Shown: one piece after another, positions 38,834 through 48,126 of the stretch
Numbering within the stretch: the stretch's first letter is position 1
How the letters are laid out: each line of letters opens with the position of its first letter
Assembly: GCF_024756235.1 (NCBI RefSeq)
Contig: NZ_JANUGY010000006.1
Span: forward strand, 434,001-498,000
Origin: Massilia kyonggiensis
GTDB lineage: Bacteria > Pseudomonadota > Gammaproteobacteria > Burkholderiales > Burkholderiaceae_D
Length of the DNA stretch: 64,000 nucleotides
Reading direction: 5' to 3'
Position numbers and translations under genes: made by a program
The notes under the pieces: generated by a model
What the model was told of the DNA's origin: nothing
Seen by the model: the letters and a program-made list of their open reading frames with translations, nothing else
The model's database searches: none

Positions 38834-39637
38834 GTGTCCAACCTCGTCGAAATTCGCGATCTGCATTTTTCGTATGGCGATCGCCCGATCCTGCAGAACC
38901 TGAGCATGGACTTCCCGCGCGGCAAGCTGATTGCCGTGATGGGCGGCTCCGGCTCGGGCAAGACGACGGTCCTGCGCCTGATCGGCGGCCAGATCAAGCC
39001 GCAGCGCGGCACCGTCGCCGTGAACGGCGAGGTGGTGAACCAGCTCGACACGGATGGTTTGTACCGCCTGCGGCGCAAGATGGGCATGCTGTTCCAGTTC
39101 GGCGCGCTGTTCACCGACCTGACCGTGTTCGAGAACGTGGCCTTCCCGCTGCGCGAGCACACGGAGCTGCCGGAAGAGCTGATCCGCGACCTGGTGCTGA
39201 TGCGCCTAAACGCCGTCGGCCTGCGCAATGCCGCGAACCTGAAGCCGAACGAGATCTCGGGCGGCATGGCGCGCCGCGTGGCGCTGGCCCGTGCCGTCGC
39301 GCTCGACCCGGCGCTGATCATGTACGACGAACCGTTCGCCGGCCTCGACCCGATCTCGATGGGCGTGACCGCCAACCTGATCCGCAACCTGAACGACGCG
39401 CTCGGCTCGACGTCCATCCTCGTCTCGCACGACGTGAACGAAACCTTCATGATCGCCGATTACGTTTATTTCCTGTCCGGCGGCAAGATCGTCGCCGCAG
39501 GCACCCCGGACGAGATGCGCCGCTCGACCGACCCGTACGTCAAACAGTTCGTGAACGCCGAGCCGGACGGCCCCGTGCCGTTCCATTATCCCGGCAAATC
39601 GCTGGCCGAAGACCTCGGCCTGGGAGGCAAGCGATGA
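38834..39637 (+). CDS. mlaF: Phospholipid ABC transporter ATP-binding protein MlaF
   Basis: 267 residues from the GTG at 38834; that start gives VSNLVEIRDLHFSYG, the normal MlaF N-terminus, and family length. The ATG at 38753 is the alternative. Walker A is GGSGSGKTT, signature ISGGMARRV (the unusual MlaF form), Walker B LIMYDEPFAGLD, followed by LVSHDV. It powers the inner-membrane MlaFEDB complex, which moves phospholipids between inner and outer membranes with MlaC and MlaA. Its last codons overlap mlaE by 4 bases. First gene of a long operon. Confidence 0.93.
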   Translation: MSNLVEIRDLHFSYGDRPILQNLSMDFPRGKLIAVMGGSGSGKTTVLRLIGGQIKPQRGTVAVNGEVVNQLDTDGLYRLRRKMGMLFQFGALFTDLTVFENVAFPLREHTELPEELIRDLVLMRLNAVGLRNAANLKPNEISGGMARRVALARAVALDPALIMYDEPFAGLDPISMGVTANLIRNLNDALGSTSILVSHDVNETFMIADYVYFLSGGKIVAAGTPDEMRRSTDPYVKQFVNAEPDGPVPFHYPGKSLAEDLGLGGKR

Positions 39638-40413
39638 CCAATCCTCTCGCACTCCTTGGCGGCTTCGTCCTCGACACGTTTGCGCGCGTCGGCGTCGTCA
39701 CGCGTTCGTTCGGCGGCCTGCTCGGCAAGGCACCGGGGGCGCTGCGCCGTCCCGCCCTGATCTCGGAACAGGTCCACTTCATCGGCAACTATTCGCTCCT
39801 GATCATCACCGTGTCCGGGCTGTTCGTCGGCATGGTGCTGGGCCTGCAGGGGTATTACACGCTGAGCCAGTTCGGCGCCGAGGAAAAACTGGGCCAGCTG
39901 GTGGCGCTGTCGCTGCTGCGCGAACTGGGCCCGGTCGTGACGGCACTGCTGTTCGCGGGCCGCGCCGGCACGTCCCTCACGGCGGAAATCGGCCTCATGA
40001 AGGCCGGCGAGCAACTGACCGCGATGGAAATGATGGCCGTCAACCCGATCCAGCGCGTGCTGGCGCCCCGTTTCTGGGCTGGCCTGATCGCCATGCCGGT
40101 ACTGGCCGCCGTGTTCTCCGCCATCGGCGTAATCGGCGGCTACCTGGTCGGCGTGCAGCTGATCGGCGTGGACGAAGGCGCGTTCTGGTCGCAGATGCAG
40201 GCGAACATCGACGTGCGCCGCGACATCATGAATGGCGTCATCAAGAGTTTCGTGTTCGGCATGGCCGTGACGTTCACGGCCCTGTTCCAAGGCTATGAAG
40301 CGCAGCCGACGCCGGAAGGCGTGTCGCGCGCCACCACGCGCACCGTCGTGATCGCGTCGCTGATGGTGCTGGGGCTGGACTTCATCATGACCGCCTTGAT
40401 GTTCAACAAGTAA
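39634..40413 (+). CDS. mlaE: Phospholipid ABC transporter permease MlaE
   Basis: 259 residues, a polytopic inner-membrane permease with about five to six hydrophobic segments. The conserved family stretches LGPVVTALLFAGRAGTSLTAEIG and EQLTAMEMMAVNP are intact (each seen in part within the coupling-helix region). It forms the dimeric membrane core of MlaFEDB. Its ATG overlaps the mlaF stop (ATGA), and mlaD follows after 22 bases. Confidence 0.95.
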   Translation: MTNPLALLGGFVLDTFARVGVVTRSFGGLLGKAPGALRRPALISEQVHFIGNYSLLIITVSGLFVGMVLGLQGYYTLSQFGAEEKLGQLVALSLLRELGPVVTALLFAGRAGTSLTAEIGLMKAGEQLTAMEMMAVNPIQRVLAPRFWAGLIAMPVLAAVFSAIGVIGGYLVGVQLIGVDEGAFWSQMQANIDVRRDIMNGVIKSFVFGMAVTFTALFQGYEAQPTPEGVSRATTRTVVIASLMVLGLDFIMTALMFNK

Positions 40414-40435
40414 TCTGAAGAGTTGGGAAAAACTT

Positions 40436-40909
40436 ATGCATCGTAAATCCATTGACGTCTGGGTCGGCCTTTTTGTCCTGTTGGGTGCGTTATCGCTCCT
40501 TTTCCTGGCCCTCAAGGCCGGTAACATGAGCACGATCTCGTTCAGCAAGACGTATTCGATCACGGGCAAGTTCGACAACATCGGCGGCCTGAAGCCGCAA
40601 TCGCCCGTCAAGAGCGCGGGCGTGGTCGTGGGCCGCGTGGGCGACATCTCGTTCGACGACAAAAGCTTCCAGGCCATCGTTCGCCTCGATCTGAATCCTG
40701 CTTACAAGTTCCCGAAGGACAGCTCGCTGAAGATCCTGACCTCGGGCCTGCTGGGTGAGCAATACATCGGCATCGAGGCCGGTGGCGACACGAACAATCT
40801 CGTCGAAGGCGACCGCATCACCCGTACGCAATCGGCCGCAGTGCTCGAAGACTTGATTAATCAATTTATCTATAGCAAGGCAGCCGAAGGAAAGGACAGT
40901 AGCAAATGA
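40436..40909 (+). CDS. mlaD: Phospholipid-binding MCE-domain protein MlaD
   Basis: 157 residues: one N-terminal membrane helix (IDVWVGLFVLLGALSLLFLA) and a single MCE domain (about 37-130), with the lipid-binding GKFDNIGGLKPQSPVKSAGV motif near its start and the LTSGLLGEQYIGIE strand. It anchors in the inner membrane and forms the hexameric periplasmic ring of the Mla complex. Its stop overlaps the mlaA start by 4 bases. Confidence 0.95.
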   Translation: MHRKSIDVWVGLFVLLGALSLLFLALKAGNMSTISFSKTYSITGKFDNIGGLKPQSPVKSAGVVVGRVGDISFDDKSFQAIVRLDLNPAYKFPKDSSLKILTSGLLGEQYIGIEAGGDTNNLVEGDRITRTQSAAVLEDLINQFIYSKAAEGKDSSK

Positions 40910-41769
40910 CGAACCGTAATGACTCCGCCATGCCGCGCACGCGCACTGGCCTGGCGCTGGCACTCGGTGCAGCCGTATTGCTGAGTGGCTGTGCGACGAC
41001 CGCCAACCCGAAAGACCCGTTCGAAAAATTCAACCGGGCCATGTTCAGCTTCAACGACACGGTCGATCGCGTCGCCCTGAAGCCGGCCGCCACCGCCTAC
41101 AAGAATGCCACGCCGACCTTCGTGCAAACGGGTGTGAACAATTTCTTCGGTAACTTGACCGACCTGTGGAGCTCGCTGAACAACTTTGCCCAGCTGAAAG
41201 GGCAAGACGGCTTGAACGATTTCATGCGTTTTGCCGTGAACTCCACCCTGGGTCTCGCCGGCGTGCTGGACATCGCCACTCCGGCCGGCATGCGCAAGCA
41301 TAACGAAGACTTCGGCCAGACCCTGGGATATTGGGGCGTGCCGAGTGGTCCCTACTTGATGTTGCCGCTGCTGGGCCCATCTACGGTCCGTGACACCGCA
41401 ACCCTGCCGGCCGACTGGTGGGGCGACGCGTGGACCCACGTGAACGACGTGCCGTGGCGTACGGGCGGCATCGTCCTCCGTGCGGTCGACCAGCGCGCCA
41501 GCGTGCTGGACGCGTCGAACCTGCTGGAAGACGCCGCCCTCGACCGTTACGAATTCATCCGTGACGGCTACATGCAGCGCCGCAACAGTAAGGTGCTCGA
41601 CACGGACAAGGCGCAGGAACGCGCCGACAAGGTCCACGAAAAACTGGAAAAGGTCCAGGAGAAGGTCGAATCGAAGCTGGGCGTGAAGCTGGGCCCGAAA
41701 CCGGCGCCCGAAGATGGTGCGGAAGAGCCCGCAGCGGCGCCCGTGTCATCCGAACCGGCCAGTAAATAG
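40906..41769 (+). CDS. mlaA: Outer-membrane lipoprotein MlaA (VacJ)
   Basis: 287 residues. The lipobox is LSGC (Cys29), so it is an outer-membrane lipoprotein. The MlaA core follows (DPFEKFNRAMFSFNDTVDR, GVNNFFGNL, GQTLGYWGVPSGPYLMLPLLGPS). The C-terminus is extended by a Lys/Glu-rich coiled-coil-like segment (about 232-265) and an Ala/Pro/Glu tail longer than in E. coli. It removes mis-localised phospholipid from the outer leaflet and passes it to MlaC. AAAGGA precedes the ATG. Here mlaA sits within the operon, unlike in E. coli, where it is elsewhere. Confidence 0.95.
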   Translation: MTNRNDSAMPRTRTGLALALGAAVLLSGCATTANPKDPFEKFNRAMFSFNDTVDRVALKPAATAYKNATPTFVQTGVNNFFGNLTDLWSSLNNFAQLKGQDGLNDFMRFAVNSTLGLAGVLDIATPAGMRKHNEDFGQTLGYWGVPSGPYLMLPLLGPSTVRDTATLPADWWGDAWTHVNDVPWRTGGIVLRAVDQRASVLDASNLLEDAALDRYEFIRDGYMQRRNSKVLDTDKAQERADKVHEKLEKVQEKVESKLGVKLGPKPAPEDGAEEPAAAPVSSEPASK

Positions 41770-41845
41770 TTAACTACGGTACAGCCAGGCCGTCCGTTCA
41801 GCACGCGGGACCGCCCGGTCAGACCCAACCAAATAAAGGAAGCGT

Positions 41846-42499
41846 ATGAAGCCCATCGCAAAACTGATCGTGACCGCCGCCGCCGTGGCGATGTCCACCG
41901 CCGTTCTCGTCGCGCCGGCCCGCGCCGCCGTCGAGGCGCCGGATGCCCTCGTGAAACGCGTCTCCACCGACGTCATCGAGAGCGTCAAGGCCGACAAGGA
42001 CATCCAGGCCGGCAACAGCAAGAAAATCATGGATCTGGTCAACAGCAAGATCCTGCCGTATGTCGACTCGGACAAGATGACGGCCCAGGCCGCCGGCCGC
42101 TTCTGGCGCCAGGCGACCCCGGAACAGCAAAAGCAGCTGGCGGCCGAGTTCCGCACGCTGCTCGTGTACACCTACGCCGGTGCCCTGTCGCAGATCAAGA
42201 ACGAAACCATCGAGTTCAAGCCGTTCCGCGCCGATCCGGCCGACACGGAAGTCGAGGTGAAATCGCAGGTCAACCTGACCCGCGGCGAGCCGATCACCCT
42301 GAACTACCGCCTTGCCAAGGGCCCGCAGGGCTGGAAGATCTTCGACCTGAACGTGCTGGGCGCGTGGCTGGTGGAAACCTACAAGAGCACCTTCGCGTCG
42401 GAAATCGGCAAGAACGGCATCGACGGCCTGATCAAGAAACTGCACGACCGCAACGAGCAGCTGGCCAACAAACCGCTGGCCAAGTCCGCGCAGAAATAA
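41846..42499 (+). CDS. mlaC: Periplasmic phospholipid carrier MlaC
   Basis: 217 residues with a signal peptide (cleavage after ARA, about residue 28). The mature part is the MlaC/Ttg2 fold (ILPYVDSDKMTAQAAGRFWRQATPEQQ, PITLNYRLAKGPQGWKIFDLNVLGAWLVETYK across its length), which carries one phospholipid between MlaA and MlaFEDB. AAAGGAAG precedes the ATG. mlaB begins 2 bases after its stop. Confidence 0.94.
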   Translation: MKPIAKLIVTAAAVAMSTAVLVAPARAAVEAPDALVKRVSTDVIESVKADKDIQAGNSKKIMDLVNSKILPYVDSDKMTAQAAGRFWRQATPEQQKQLAAEFRTLLVYTYAGALSQIKNETIEFKPFRADPADTEVEVKSQVNLTRGEPITLNYRLAKGPQGWKIFDLNVLGAWLVETYKSTFASEIGKNGIDGLIKKLHDRNEQLANKPLAKSAQK

Positions 42500-42501
42500 G
42501 C

Positions 42502-42777
42502 ATGGCGGAAGCGAACCCCATGCTCTCGCTGGAAGCCCTGACGTTCGACAACGCGCAAGCGGCGTTGGCGCAGGGCTGTGCGGCCGTGACCGCCGGCGAA
42601 ACCGAGTTCGACCTCGGCGGCGTCAAGGCTGCCGACTCCTCGGCCCTGGCCCTGATGCTGGCCTGGCAGCGCCGCGCGCAGGGGCAGGGGCGCAGCCTGA
42701 AGTTCATCAATGTGCCGGCCAACGTCGATGCGTTGGCAAAGTTATACGGCGTCGACGGCCTGCTCGGCCGCGCCTGA
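42502..42777 (+). CDS. mlaB: STAS-domain protein MlaB
   Basis: 91 residues, a single STAS domain with FDLGGVKAADSSALALMLAWQRRA, the region that contacts MlaF and stabilises the transporter. It begins 2 bases after mlaC. A strong terminator follows its stop, so it closes the mla transcript. The assignment rests on operon position plus the STAS motif; the small size gives little other signal. Confidence 0.88.
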   Translation: MAEANPMLSLEALTFDNAQAALAQGCAAVTAGETEFDLGGVKAADSSALALMLAWQRRAQGQGRSLKFINVPANVDALAKLYGVDGLLGRA

Positions 42778-42787
42778 CCGCCTCCCC

Positions 42788-42820
42788 AAAACGCCACGGC
42801 CCGGAACGCCGTGGCGTTTT
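42788..42820 (+). terminator. Intrinsic terminator of the mla operon
   Basis: A 13-bp stem (42788-42800 with 42808-42820; AAAACGCCACGGC paired with GCCGTGGCGTTTT) around a 7-base loop, with the T-run inside the 3' arm. It lies 10 bases after the mlaB stop. Confidence 0.88.
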
Positions 42821-42824
42821 CTTC

Positions 42825-42830
42825 TATAAT
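42825..42830 (+). promoter_or_regulatory. Perfect -10 hexamer before the ABC exporter genes
   Basis: TATAAT directly after the mla terminator and 45 bases before the ABC ATPase start. The matching -35 would fall in the terminator stem and is poor, so promoter activity is likely but not certain. Confidence 0.5.
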
Positions 42831-42875
42831 GGCTCGTTTCCCCCGCACGGTTCCGGTCCTTCGGATCCCCAACGC

Positions 42876-43808
42876 ATGACAGCAGCCATCCAGATCGACA
42901 GCGTCGAGAAAAGCTACAAGGGTTTTAAAGCCCTCAAGGGCGTTTCACTGAACATCGAACAAGGCGAATTCTTCGGCCTCCTCGGCCCGAACGGCGCCGG
43001 CAAGACGACCCTGATTTCGACCATCGCCGGCCTCATTCGTCCGGACGTGGGCAGTGTGCGCATCCACGGCCACGACGTCGTGCGCGATTTTCGCGACGCG
43101 CGCATGAAGCTGGGCGTCGTGCCGCAGGAACTCGTGTTCGACCCGTTCTTCACCGTGCGCGAGACGCTGCGCCTGCAATCGGGCTATTTCGGCCTGAAGA
43201 ACAACGACAAGTGGATCGACGAGGTCATGGAAAACCTCGACCTCACGCCCAAGGCGGACGTCAACATGCGCGCGCTGTCCGGCGGCATGAAGCGCCGCGT
43301 GCTCGTCGCCCAGGCCCTCGTCCATAAACCGCCCGTGATCGTGCTGGACGAACCGACGGCCGGCGTCGACGTCGAACTGCGCCAGACGCTGTGGAAGTTC
43401 ATCGCGCGCCTGAACCGCGAGGGTCATACGGTCGTCCTGACGACGCACTACCTGGAAGAAGCGCAGGCCATGTGCCAGCGCGTGGCCATGCTCAAGACGG
43501 GCAACGTCGTCGCGCTGGACACCATGTCGCAGTTGCTGCGCCGCGTGTCCGGCTCGTCGCTCGTCGTGCACCTGAAGCACGGCGGCCTGCCGGAAGGCCT
43601 GCGCCACCTCGTCGCGCACGACGAACACAATGGCGGCAACAAATACACGCTGCGCGTGAACGAGTACAGCGAGGTGGAAGGCATCCTCGCGCGCCTGCGC
43701 GAATCCGGCGCCGAGATCGACGAGATGCAGTTGCAGCAGGCCGACCTGGAAGACATTTTTATCCAGATCATGGAAGGCGAATCTCAAGCTGGAGCATCCG
43801 TACGATGA
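42876..43808 (+). CDS. ABC-2 exporter ATP-binding protein (YadG-like)
   Basis: 310 residues. Walker A GPNGAGKTT (about 37-45), Q-loop VPQELVFDP, signature LSGGMKRRVLVAQAL, Walker B VIVLDEPTAGVD, H-loop TTHYLEE. It has a C-terminal accessory part (about 220-310, ending LEDIFIQIM) typical of ABC-2 drug or polysaccharide exporters. It overlaps the permease gene by 4 bases. The exported substrate is not known. In related bacteria the pair sits between mlaB and ibaG. Confidence 0.92.
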   Translation: MTAAIQIDSVEKSYKGFKALKGVSLNIEQGEFFGLLGPNGAGKTTLISTIAGLIRPDVGSVRIHGHDVVRDFRDARMKLGVVPQELVFDPFFTVRETLRLQSGYFGLKNNDKWIDEVMENLDLTPKADVNMRALSGGMKRRVLVAQALVHKPPVIVLDEPTAGVDVELRQTLWKFIARLNREGHTVVLTTHYLEEAQAMCQRVAMLKTGNVVALDTMSQLLRRVSGSSLVVHLKHGGLPEGLRHLVAHDEHNGGNKYTLRVNEYSEVEGILARLRESGAEIDEMQLQQADLEDIFIQIMEGESQAGASVR

Positions 43809-44572
43809 ACATGTTTTCCGTAGGCTTCCGCACGCTGTTCTATAAAGAGATCCTGCGTTTCTGGAAGGTCGCCACGCAAACCATCGCCGCGCCCGTCGTC
43901 AGCGCGATGCTGTATTTGCTGATCTTCGGCCACGTGCTCGACGGCCGCGTCGAGATGCTCGATGGCGTCAGCTACACGTCCTTCCTCGTGCCGGGCCTCG
44001 TGATGATGAGCGTGCTGCAGAATGCGTTCGCCAACTCGTCGTCCTCGCTGATCCAGTCCAAGATCACGGGCAACCTCGTGTTCATCCTGCTGCCGCCGCT
44101 GTCGCACGTGGAGATCCTGTCCGCGTACGTGACGGCGTCCGTCGTGCGCGGGCTGGCCGTCGGCCTGGGCGTGTTCATCATCACGGCGTGGTTCGCGCAC
44201 CTGTCGTTCGTCGCGCCGCTGTGGATCATCGTGTTCGCGCTGCTGGGCGCCGGCATCCTGGGCACGCTGGGCGTCATCGCCGGCATCTGGGCGGAAAAAT
44301 TCGACCAGTTGGCCGCATTCCAGAACTTTTTGATCACGCCAGCAACATTTTTGGCCGGTGTGTTCTATTCCATTAAGAAACTTCCGCCGTTCTGGCTTGC
44401 AGTCTCGCATTTCAACCCGTTCTTTTATATGATTGACGGGTTCCGCTATGGTTTCTTTGGCCAGTCCGACGTGTCGCCCTGGACCAGCCTGGCCATCGTC
44501 GCCGTCTTCTTCGTGGCCTTGGCCGCTATCGCAATCAATCTGCTTCGCCGCGGCTACAAGCTGCGTCACTGA
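43805..44572 (+). CDS. ABC-2 type exporter permease (YadH-like)
   Basis: 255 residues, six predicted membrane segments in the ABC-2 pattern (AAPVVSAMLYLLIFG, FLVPGLVMMSVLQNAF, LAVGLGVFIITAWF, IVFALLGAGILGTLGVIAG, ITPATFLAGVFYS, SLAIVAVFFVALAAIAI). The start at 43805 overlaps the stop of the ATPase gene (ATGA). It forms the membrane half of the exporter. Substrate unknown. Confidence 0.92.
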   Translation: MNMFSVGFRTLFYKEILRFWKVATQTIAAPVVSAMLYLLIFGHVLDGRVEMLDGVSYTSFLVPGLVMMSVLQNAFANSSSSLIQSKITGNLVFILLPPLSHVEILSAYVTASVVRGLAVGLGVFIITAWFAHLSFVAPLWIIVFALLGAGILGTLGVIAGIWAEKFDQLAAFQNFLITPATFLAGVFYSIKKLPPFWLAVSHFNPFFYMIDGFRYGFFGQSDVSPWTSLAIVAVFFVALAAIAINLLRRGYKLRH

Positions 44573-44578
44573 AAAAAC

Positions 44579-44815
44579 ATGGTTACTACACCCGAACTGA
44601 TCCACGGCTACATCCAAAAGGGCCTGGAATGCACCCACCTGGAAGTGGAGGGCGACGGCCAGCATTTCAGCGCCGTCATCGTCTCGCCCGCGTTTGCCGG
44701 CAAGAGCCGCATCCAGCGCCACCAGATCGTCTACGCCGCACTGGGCGACCGCATGCGTGAAGAAATCCACGCGCTGTCGATGAAGACGCTGACCCCGGAA
44801 GAGTATCAAGGATAA
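44579..44815 (+). CDS. ibaG: BolA-family protein IbaG
   Basis: 78 residues, a single BolA domain with [19 protein letters not shown] and [13 protein letters not shown], including the His of the family's Fe-S interaction region (RHQIVY). BolA/IbaG proteins pair with monothiol glutaredoxins; a grxD gene is present at 17100. In many proteobacteria ibaG sits between mla genes and murA, as here. It is followed by murA 2 bases later. Confidence 0.9.
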   Translation: MVTTPELIHGYIQKGLECTHLEVEGDGQHFSAVIVSPAFAGKSRIQRHQIVYAALGDRMREEIHALSMKTLTPEEYQG

Positions 44816-44817
44816 GC

Positions 44818-46068
44818 ATGGACAAGCTCCAGATCGTCGGCGGCAAGCGCCTGAACGGTGACATCCCCATCTCGGGCGCCAAGAACGCGGCGCTCCCGAT
44901 CCTGTGCGCGGGCCTGCTGACGGGCGGCGACCTCGCCCTGTCGAACGTGCCGCGCCTGCACGACGTGCGCACGATGCTGCGCCTGCTCGAACAGACCGGC
45001 CTGAAGGTCACGCAGGACGACGAGAACGTCGTGCTGAACGGATCCGCCATCAACACCCTCGTCGCACCGTACGAACTGGTGAAGACGATGCGCGCGTCGA
45101 TCCTCGTGCTGGGCCCGATGCTGGCGCGCTTCGGCGAAGCCAAGGTGTCGCTGCCGGGCGGTTGCGCGATCGGTTCGCGTCCCGTCGACCAGCACATCAA
45201 GGGCCTGCGCCAGATGGGTGCCGACATCACGATCGAGGGCGGCTACATCTACGCCAAAGCGGCCCGCCTGAAGGGCGCCCGCATCCACACGGACATGATC
45301 ACCGTGACGGGCACCGAGAACCTGCTGATGGCCGCCACCCTGGCCGAGGGCGAGACGATCCTGGAAAACGCCGCGCGCGAACCGGAAGTGACGGACCTCG
45401 CGAACATGCTCGTCGCGATGGGCGCGAAGATCGACGGCATCGGCACCGACCGCCTCGTGATCCAGGGCGTCGACAGCCTGCACGGCACGGAACACGCGGT
45501 GATCTCCGACCGCATCGAAGCGGCGACGTTCCTGTGCGCCGTGGCGGCGACGGGCGGCGACATCCGCATCACCCGCACCCGCACGGACATCTTCGACGCG
45601 GGCATCGACAAGCTGCGCGAGATGGGCCTGCAACTGACCATCGAAGGCGACAGCATCCGCGCACGCATGGACGGCCGCCCGCAGCCGGTGTCGTTCCGTA
45701 CCACGGAATACCCGGGCTTCCCGACCGACATGCAGGCCCAGTTCATGGCCGTGAACACGATCGCGAACGGCTCGAGCAAGGTCACCGAAACGATCTTCGA
45801 AAACCGCTTCATGCACGTGCAGGAACTGAACCGCCTGGGCGCGCAGATCTCCACCGAGGGCAACACGGCCTTCATCAAGGGCGTCGACCGCCTCGTCGGC
45901 GCGCCCGTGATGGCGACCGACCTGCGCGCCTCGGCGTCCCTCGTGATCGCCGGCCTGGCCGCCGAGGGCACGACCCTCGTCGACCGCATCTATCACCTCG
46001 ATCGCGGCTACGACCGGATGGAGGCGAAGTTGTCGGCGGTGGGCGCGGATATCGTACGCATCAAATAA
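44818..46068 (+). CDS. murA: UDP-N-acetylglucosamine 1-carboxyvinyltransferase
   Basis: 416 residues, MurA: transfers enolpyruvate from PEP to UDP-GlcNAc, the first committed step of peptidoglycan synthesis. The catalytic Cys is at 116 ([15 protein letters not shown]), so fosfomycin sensitivity is expected. The NAALPIL and [12 protein letters not shown] segments are intact, and the length matches. AAGGA precedes the ATG. It lies between ibaG and hisG, all in one direction. Confidence 0.97.
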   Translation: MDKLQIVGGKRLNGDIPISGAKNAALPILCAGLLTGGDLALSNVPRLHDVRTMLRLLEQTGLKVTQDDENVVLNGSAINTLVAPYELVKTMRASILVLGPMLARFGEAKVSLPGGCAIGSRPVDQHIKGLRQMGADITIEGGYIYAKAARLKGARIHTDMITVTGTENLLMAATLAEGETILENAAREPEVTDLANMLVAMGAKIDGIGTDRLVIQGVDSLHGTEHAVISDRIEAATFLCAVAATGGDIRITRTRTDIFDAGIDKLREMGLQLTIEGDSIRARMDGRPQPVSFRTTEYPGFPTDMQAQFMAVNTIANGSSKVTETIFENRFMHVQELNRLGAQISTEGNTAFIKGVDRLVGAPVMATDLRASASLVIAGLAAEGTTLVDRIYHLDRGYDRMEAKLSAVGADIVRIK

Positions 46069-46120
46069 AGCACGCGGGCCGGCCCCGGCACGGGGCGCGG
46101 CGCGCCAGAACGACATTCAC

Positions 46121-46795
46121 ATGAACGACACTACTCGGGACAGCTCGCAGCTGATCCTCGCCCTCTCGAAGGGCCGCATCTTCGAAGACACGCTGCCGCT
46201 GCTGTCCGCGGCCGGCATCGAGGTGCTGGAAAATCCGGAAACCTCGCGCAAGCTGATCCTCGCCACCAACGATCCCGGCATCCGCGTGCTGATCGTGCGC
46301 GCCAGCGACGTGCCGACCTATGTCCAGCATGGCGCCGCCGACTTCGGCGTGGCCGGCAAGGACGTGCTGCTCGAGCATGGCGGCGAAGGGTTGTATCAAC
46401 CGATCGACCTGCGCATCGCCTGCTGCCGCATGTCCGTGGCCGCCAACGCCGGCTTCGACTACGACAACGCCGTGCGCCAGGGCGCGCGCCTGCGCGTGGC
46501 CACCAAGTTCGTGCACACGGCGCGCGAGCACTTCGCCAAGAAAGGCGTGCACGTCGACCTCATCAAGCTGTATGGCTCGATGGAGCTGGCGCCGCTGGTC
46601 GGCCTGTCCGACGCCATCGTCGACGTCGTGTCGACGGGCGGCACCCTCCGGGCCAACAATCTCGTTGAAGTCGAAAAGATCATGGAGATCTCGTCGCGCC
46701 TCGTCGTCAACCAGGCCGCGCTGAAACTGAAGCGCGAACGCCTGCAACCGATTATCGACGCGTTCGAACGCGCGTCCAAGCAGCAGAAGTGCTAA
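46121..46795 (+). CDS. hisG: ATP phosphoribosyltransferase, short form
   Basis: 224 residues, the short HisG lacking the C-terminal regulatory domain. It condenses ATP and PRPP in the first step of histidine synthesis. Seen are [16 protein letters not shown], the [12 protein letters not shown] loop and the PRPP site [16 protein letters not shown]. Short HisG needs the HisS-like partner HisZ for activity and feedback control; no hisZ is in this window. hisD starts 5 bases downstream. Confidence 0.96.
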   Translation: MNDTTRDSSQLILALSKGRIFEDTLPLLSAAGIEVLENPETSRKLILATNDPGIRVLIVRASDVPTYVQHGAADFGVAGKDVLLEHGGEGLYQPIDLRIACCRMSVAANAGFDYDNAVRQGARLRVATKFVHTAREHFAKKGVHVDLIKLYGSMELAPLVGLSDAIVDVVSTGGTLRANNLVEVEKIMEISSRLVVNQAALKLKRERLQPIIDAFERASKQQKC

Positions 46796-46800
46796 CGACC

Positions 46801-48126
46801 ATGTCCATCACGATCCGCAAACTCGATTCCACCGCCGCCGGTTTCCAGCAGACCCTGAATAACCTGCTCGCGTTCGAAGCCGAGACCGACGACGCCATCG
46901 AATCCGCCGTCGCGAAGATCCTCGCCGACGTGAAGGCGCGCGGCGACGCCGCCGTGCTGGAATACACGAACAAGTTCGATCGTCTGCCGAACGGCGGTGC
47001 CACGAGCATGGCTGCCCTCGACGTCGGCCAGGCCGAGCTGGACGAAGCGCTGGCGTCGCTGCCGGAATCGCAGCGCGCTGCGCTGCGAACGGCCGCGGAA
47101 CGCATCCGCGTCTTCCACGAGCGCCAGAAGCAGGAACTGAACGGTTTTACGTACACGGAAGACGACGGCACGGTGCTGGGCCAGCGCGTCACGCCGCTGG
47201 ACCGCGTGGGCATCTACGTCCCGGGCGGCAAGGCCGCGTATCCGTCGTCCGTGCTGATGAACGCGATCCCGGCGCAAGTGGCCGGCGTGAAGGAAATCGT
47301 GATGGTCGTGCCGACGCCGGACGGCGTCAAGAACCGCATGGTGCTCGCGGCCGCCGCGATCGCGGGCGTCACGCGTGTGATCACGATCGGCGGCGCCCAA
47401 GCCGTCGGCGCGCTTGCGTACGGCACGGCGACCATTCCGCCGGTGGATAAGATCGTCGGCCCGGGCAATGCGTACGTCGCCGCCGCCAAGCGCCGCGTGT
47501 TCGGCACGGTGGGTATCGACATGATCGCGGGCCCGTCGGAAATCCTCGTGCTGTGCGACGGCACGACGGACCCGGACTGGGTCGCGATGGACCTGTTCTC
47601 GCAGGCCGAGCACGACGAACTGGCGCAGGCGATCCTGCTGTGCCCCGATGCCGACTATATCGCGCAAGTCGAAGCGAGCATTCACAAACTGCTGCCGACG
47701 ATGCCGCGCAAGGACACCATCGCCACGTCGATGACGGACCGCGGCGCGCTGATCAAGGTGCGCGACATGGATGAAGCATGCGCCATCGCCAACGCCATCG
47801 CGGCCGAGCACCTGGAAATCTCCGCCGAGGAGCCGCAGCAGTGGGCCGACAAGATCCGCCACGCGGGCGCGATGTTCTTGGGCCGCTTCTCGTCCGAATC
47901 GCTGGGCGACTATTGCTGCGGCCCGAACCACGTGCTGCCGACGTCGCGCACGGCGCGTTTCTCGTCGCCGCTGGGCGTGTACGATTTCCAGAAGCGCTCG
48001 TCGATCCTGTACGTGTCGCAGGCCGGCGCGCAAACGCTGGGCAAGGTCGCGGCCGAACTCGCGTACGGCGAGGGCCTGCAGGCGCACGCGCGCAGCGCAG
48101 AGCTCAGGATTCAGCCGGCATCATGA
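46801..48126 (+). CDS. hisD: Histidinol dehydrogenase
   Basis: 441 residues from the ATG at 46801 (a GTG at 46789 would overlap hisG). It carries out the last two oxidations of histidine synthesis with NAD and Zn. The signature is [25 protein letters not shown] (zinc-ligand region) and [17 protein letters not shown] residues near 365-380. Its stop overlaps the start of the DNA methyltransferase gene by 4 bases. Confidence 0.97.
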   Translation: MSITIRKLDSTAAGFQQTLNNLLAFEAETDDAIESAVAKILADVKARGDAAVLEYTNKFDRLPNGGATSMAALDVGQAELDEALASLPESQRAALRTAAERIRVFHERQKQELNGFTYTEDDGTVLGQRVTPLDRVGIYVPGGKAAYPSSVLMNAIPAQVAGVKEIVMVVPTPDGVKNRMVLAAAAIAGVTRVITIGGAQAVGALAYGTATIPPVDKIVGPGNAYVAAAKRRVFGTVGIDMIAGPSEILVLCDGTTDPDWVAMDLFSQAEHDELAQAILLCPDADYIAQVEASIHKLLPTMPRKDTIATSMTDRGALIKVRDMDEACAIANAIAAEHLEISAEEPQQWADKIRHAGAMFLGRFSSESLGDYCCGPNHVLPTSRTARFSSPLGVYDFQKRSSILYVSQAGAQTLGKVAAELAYGEGLQAHARSAELRIQPAS

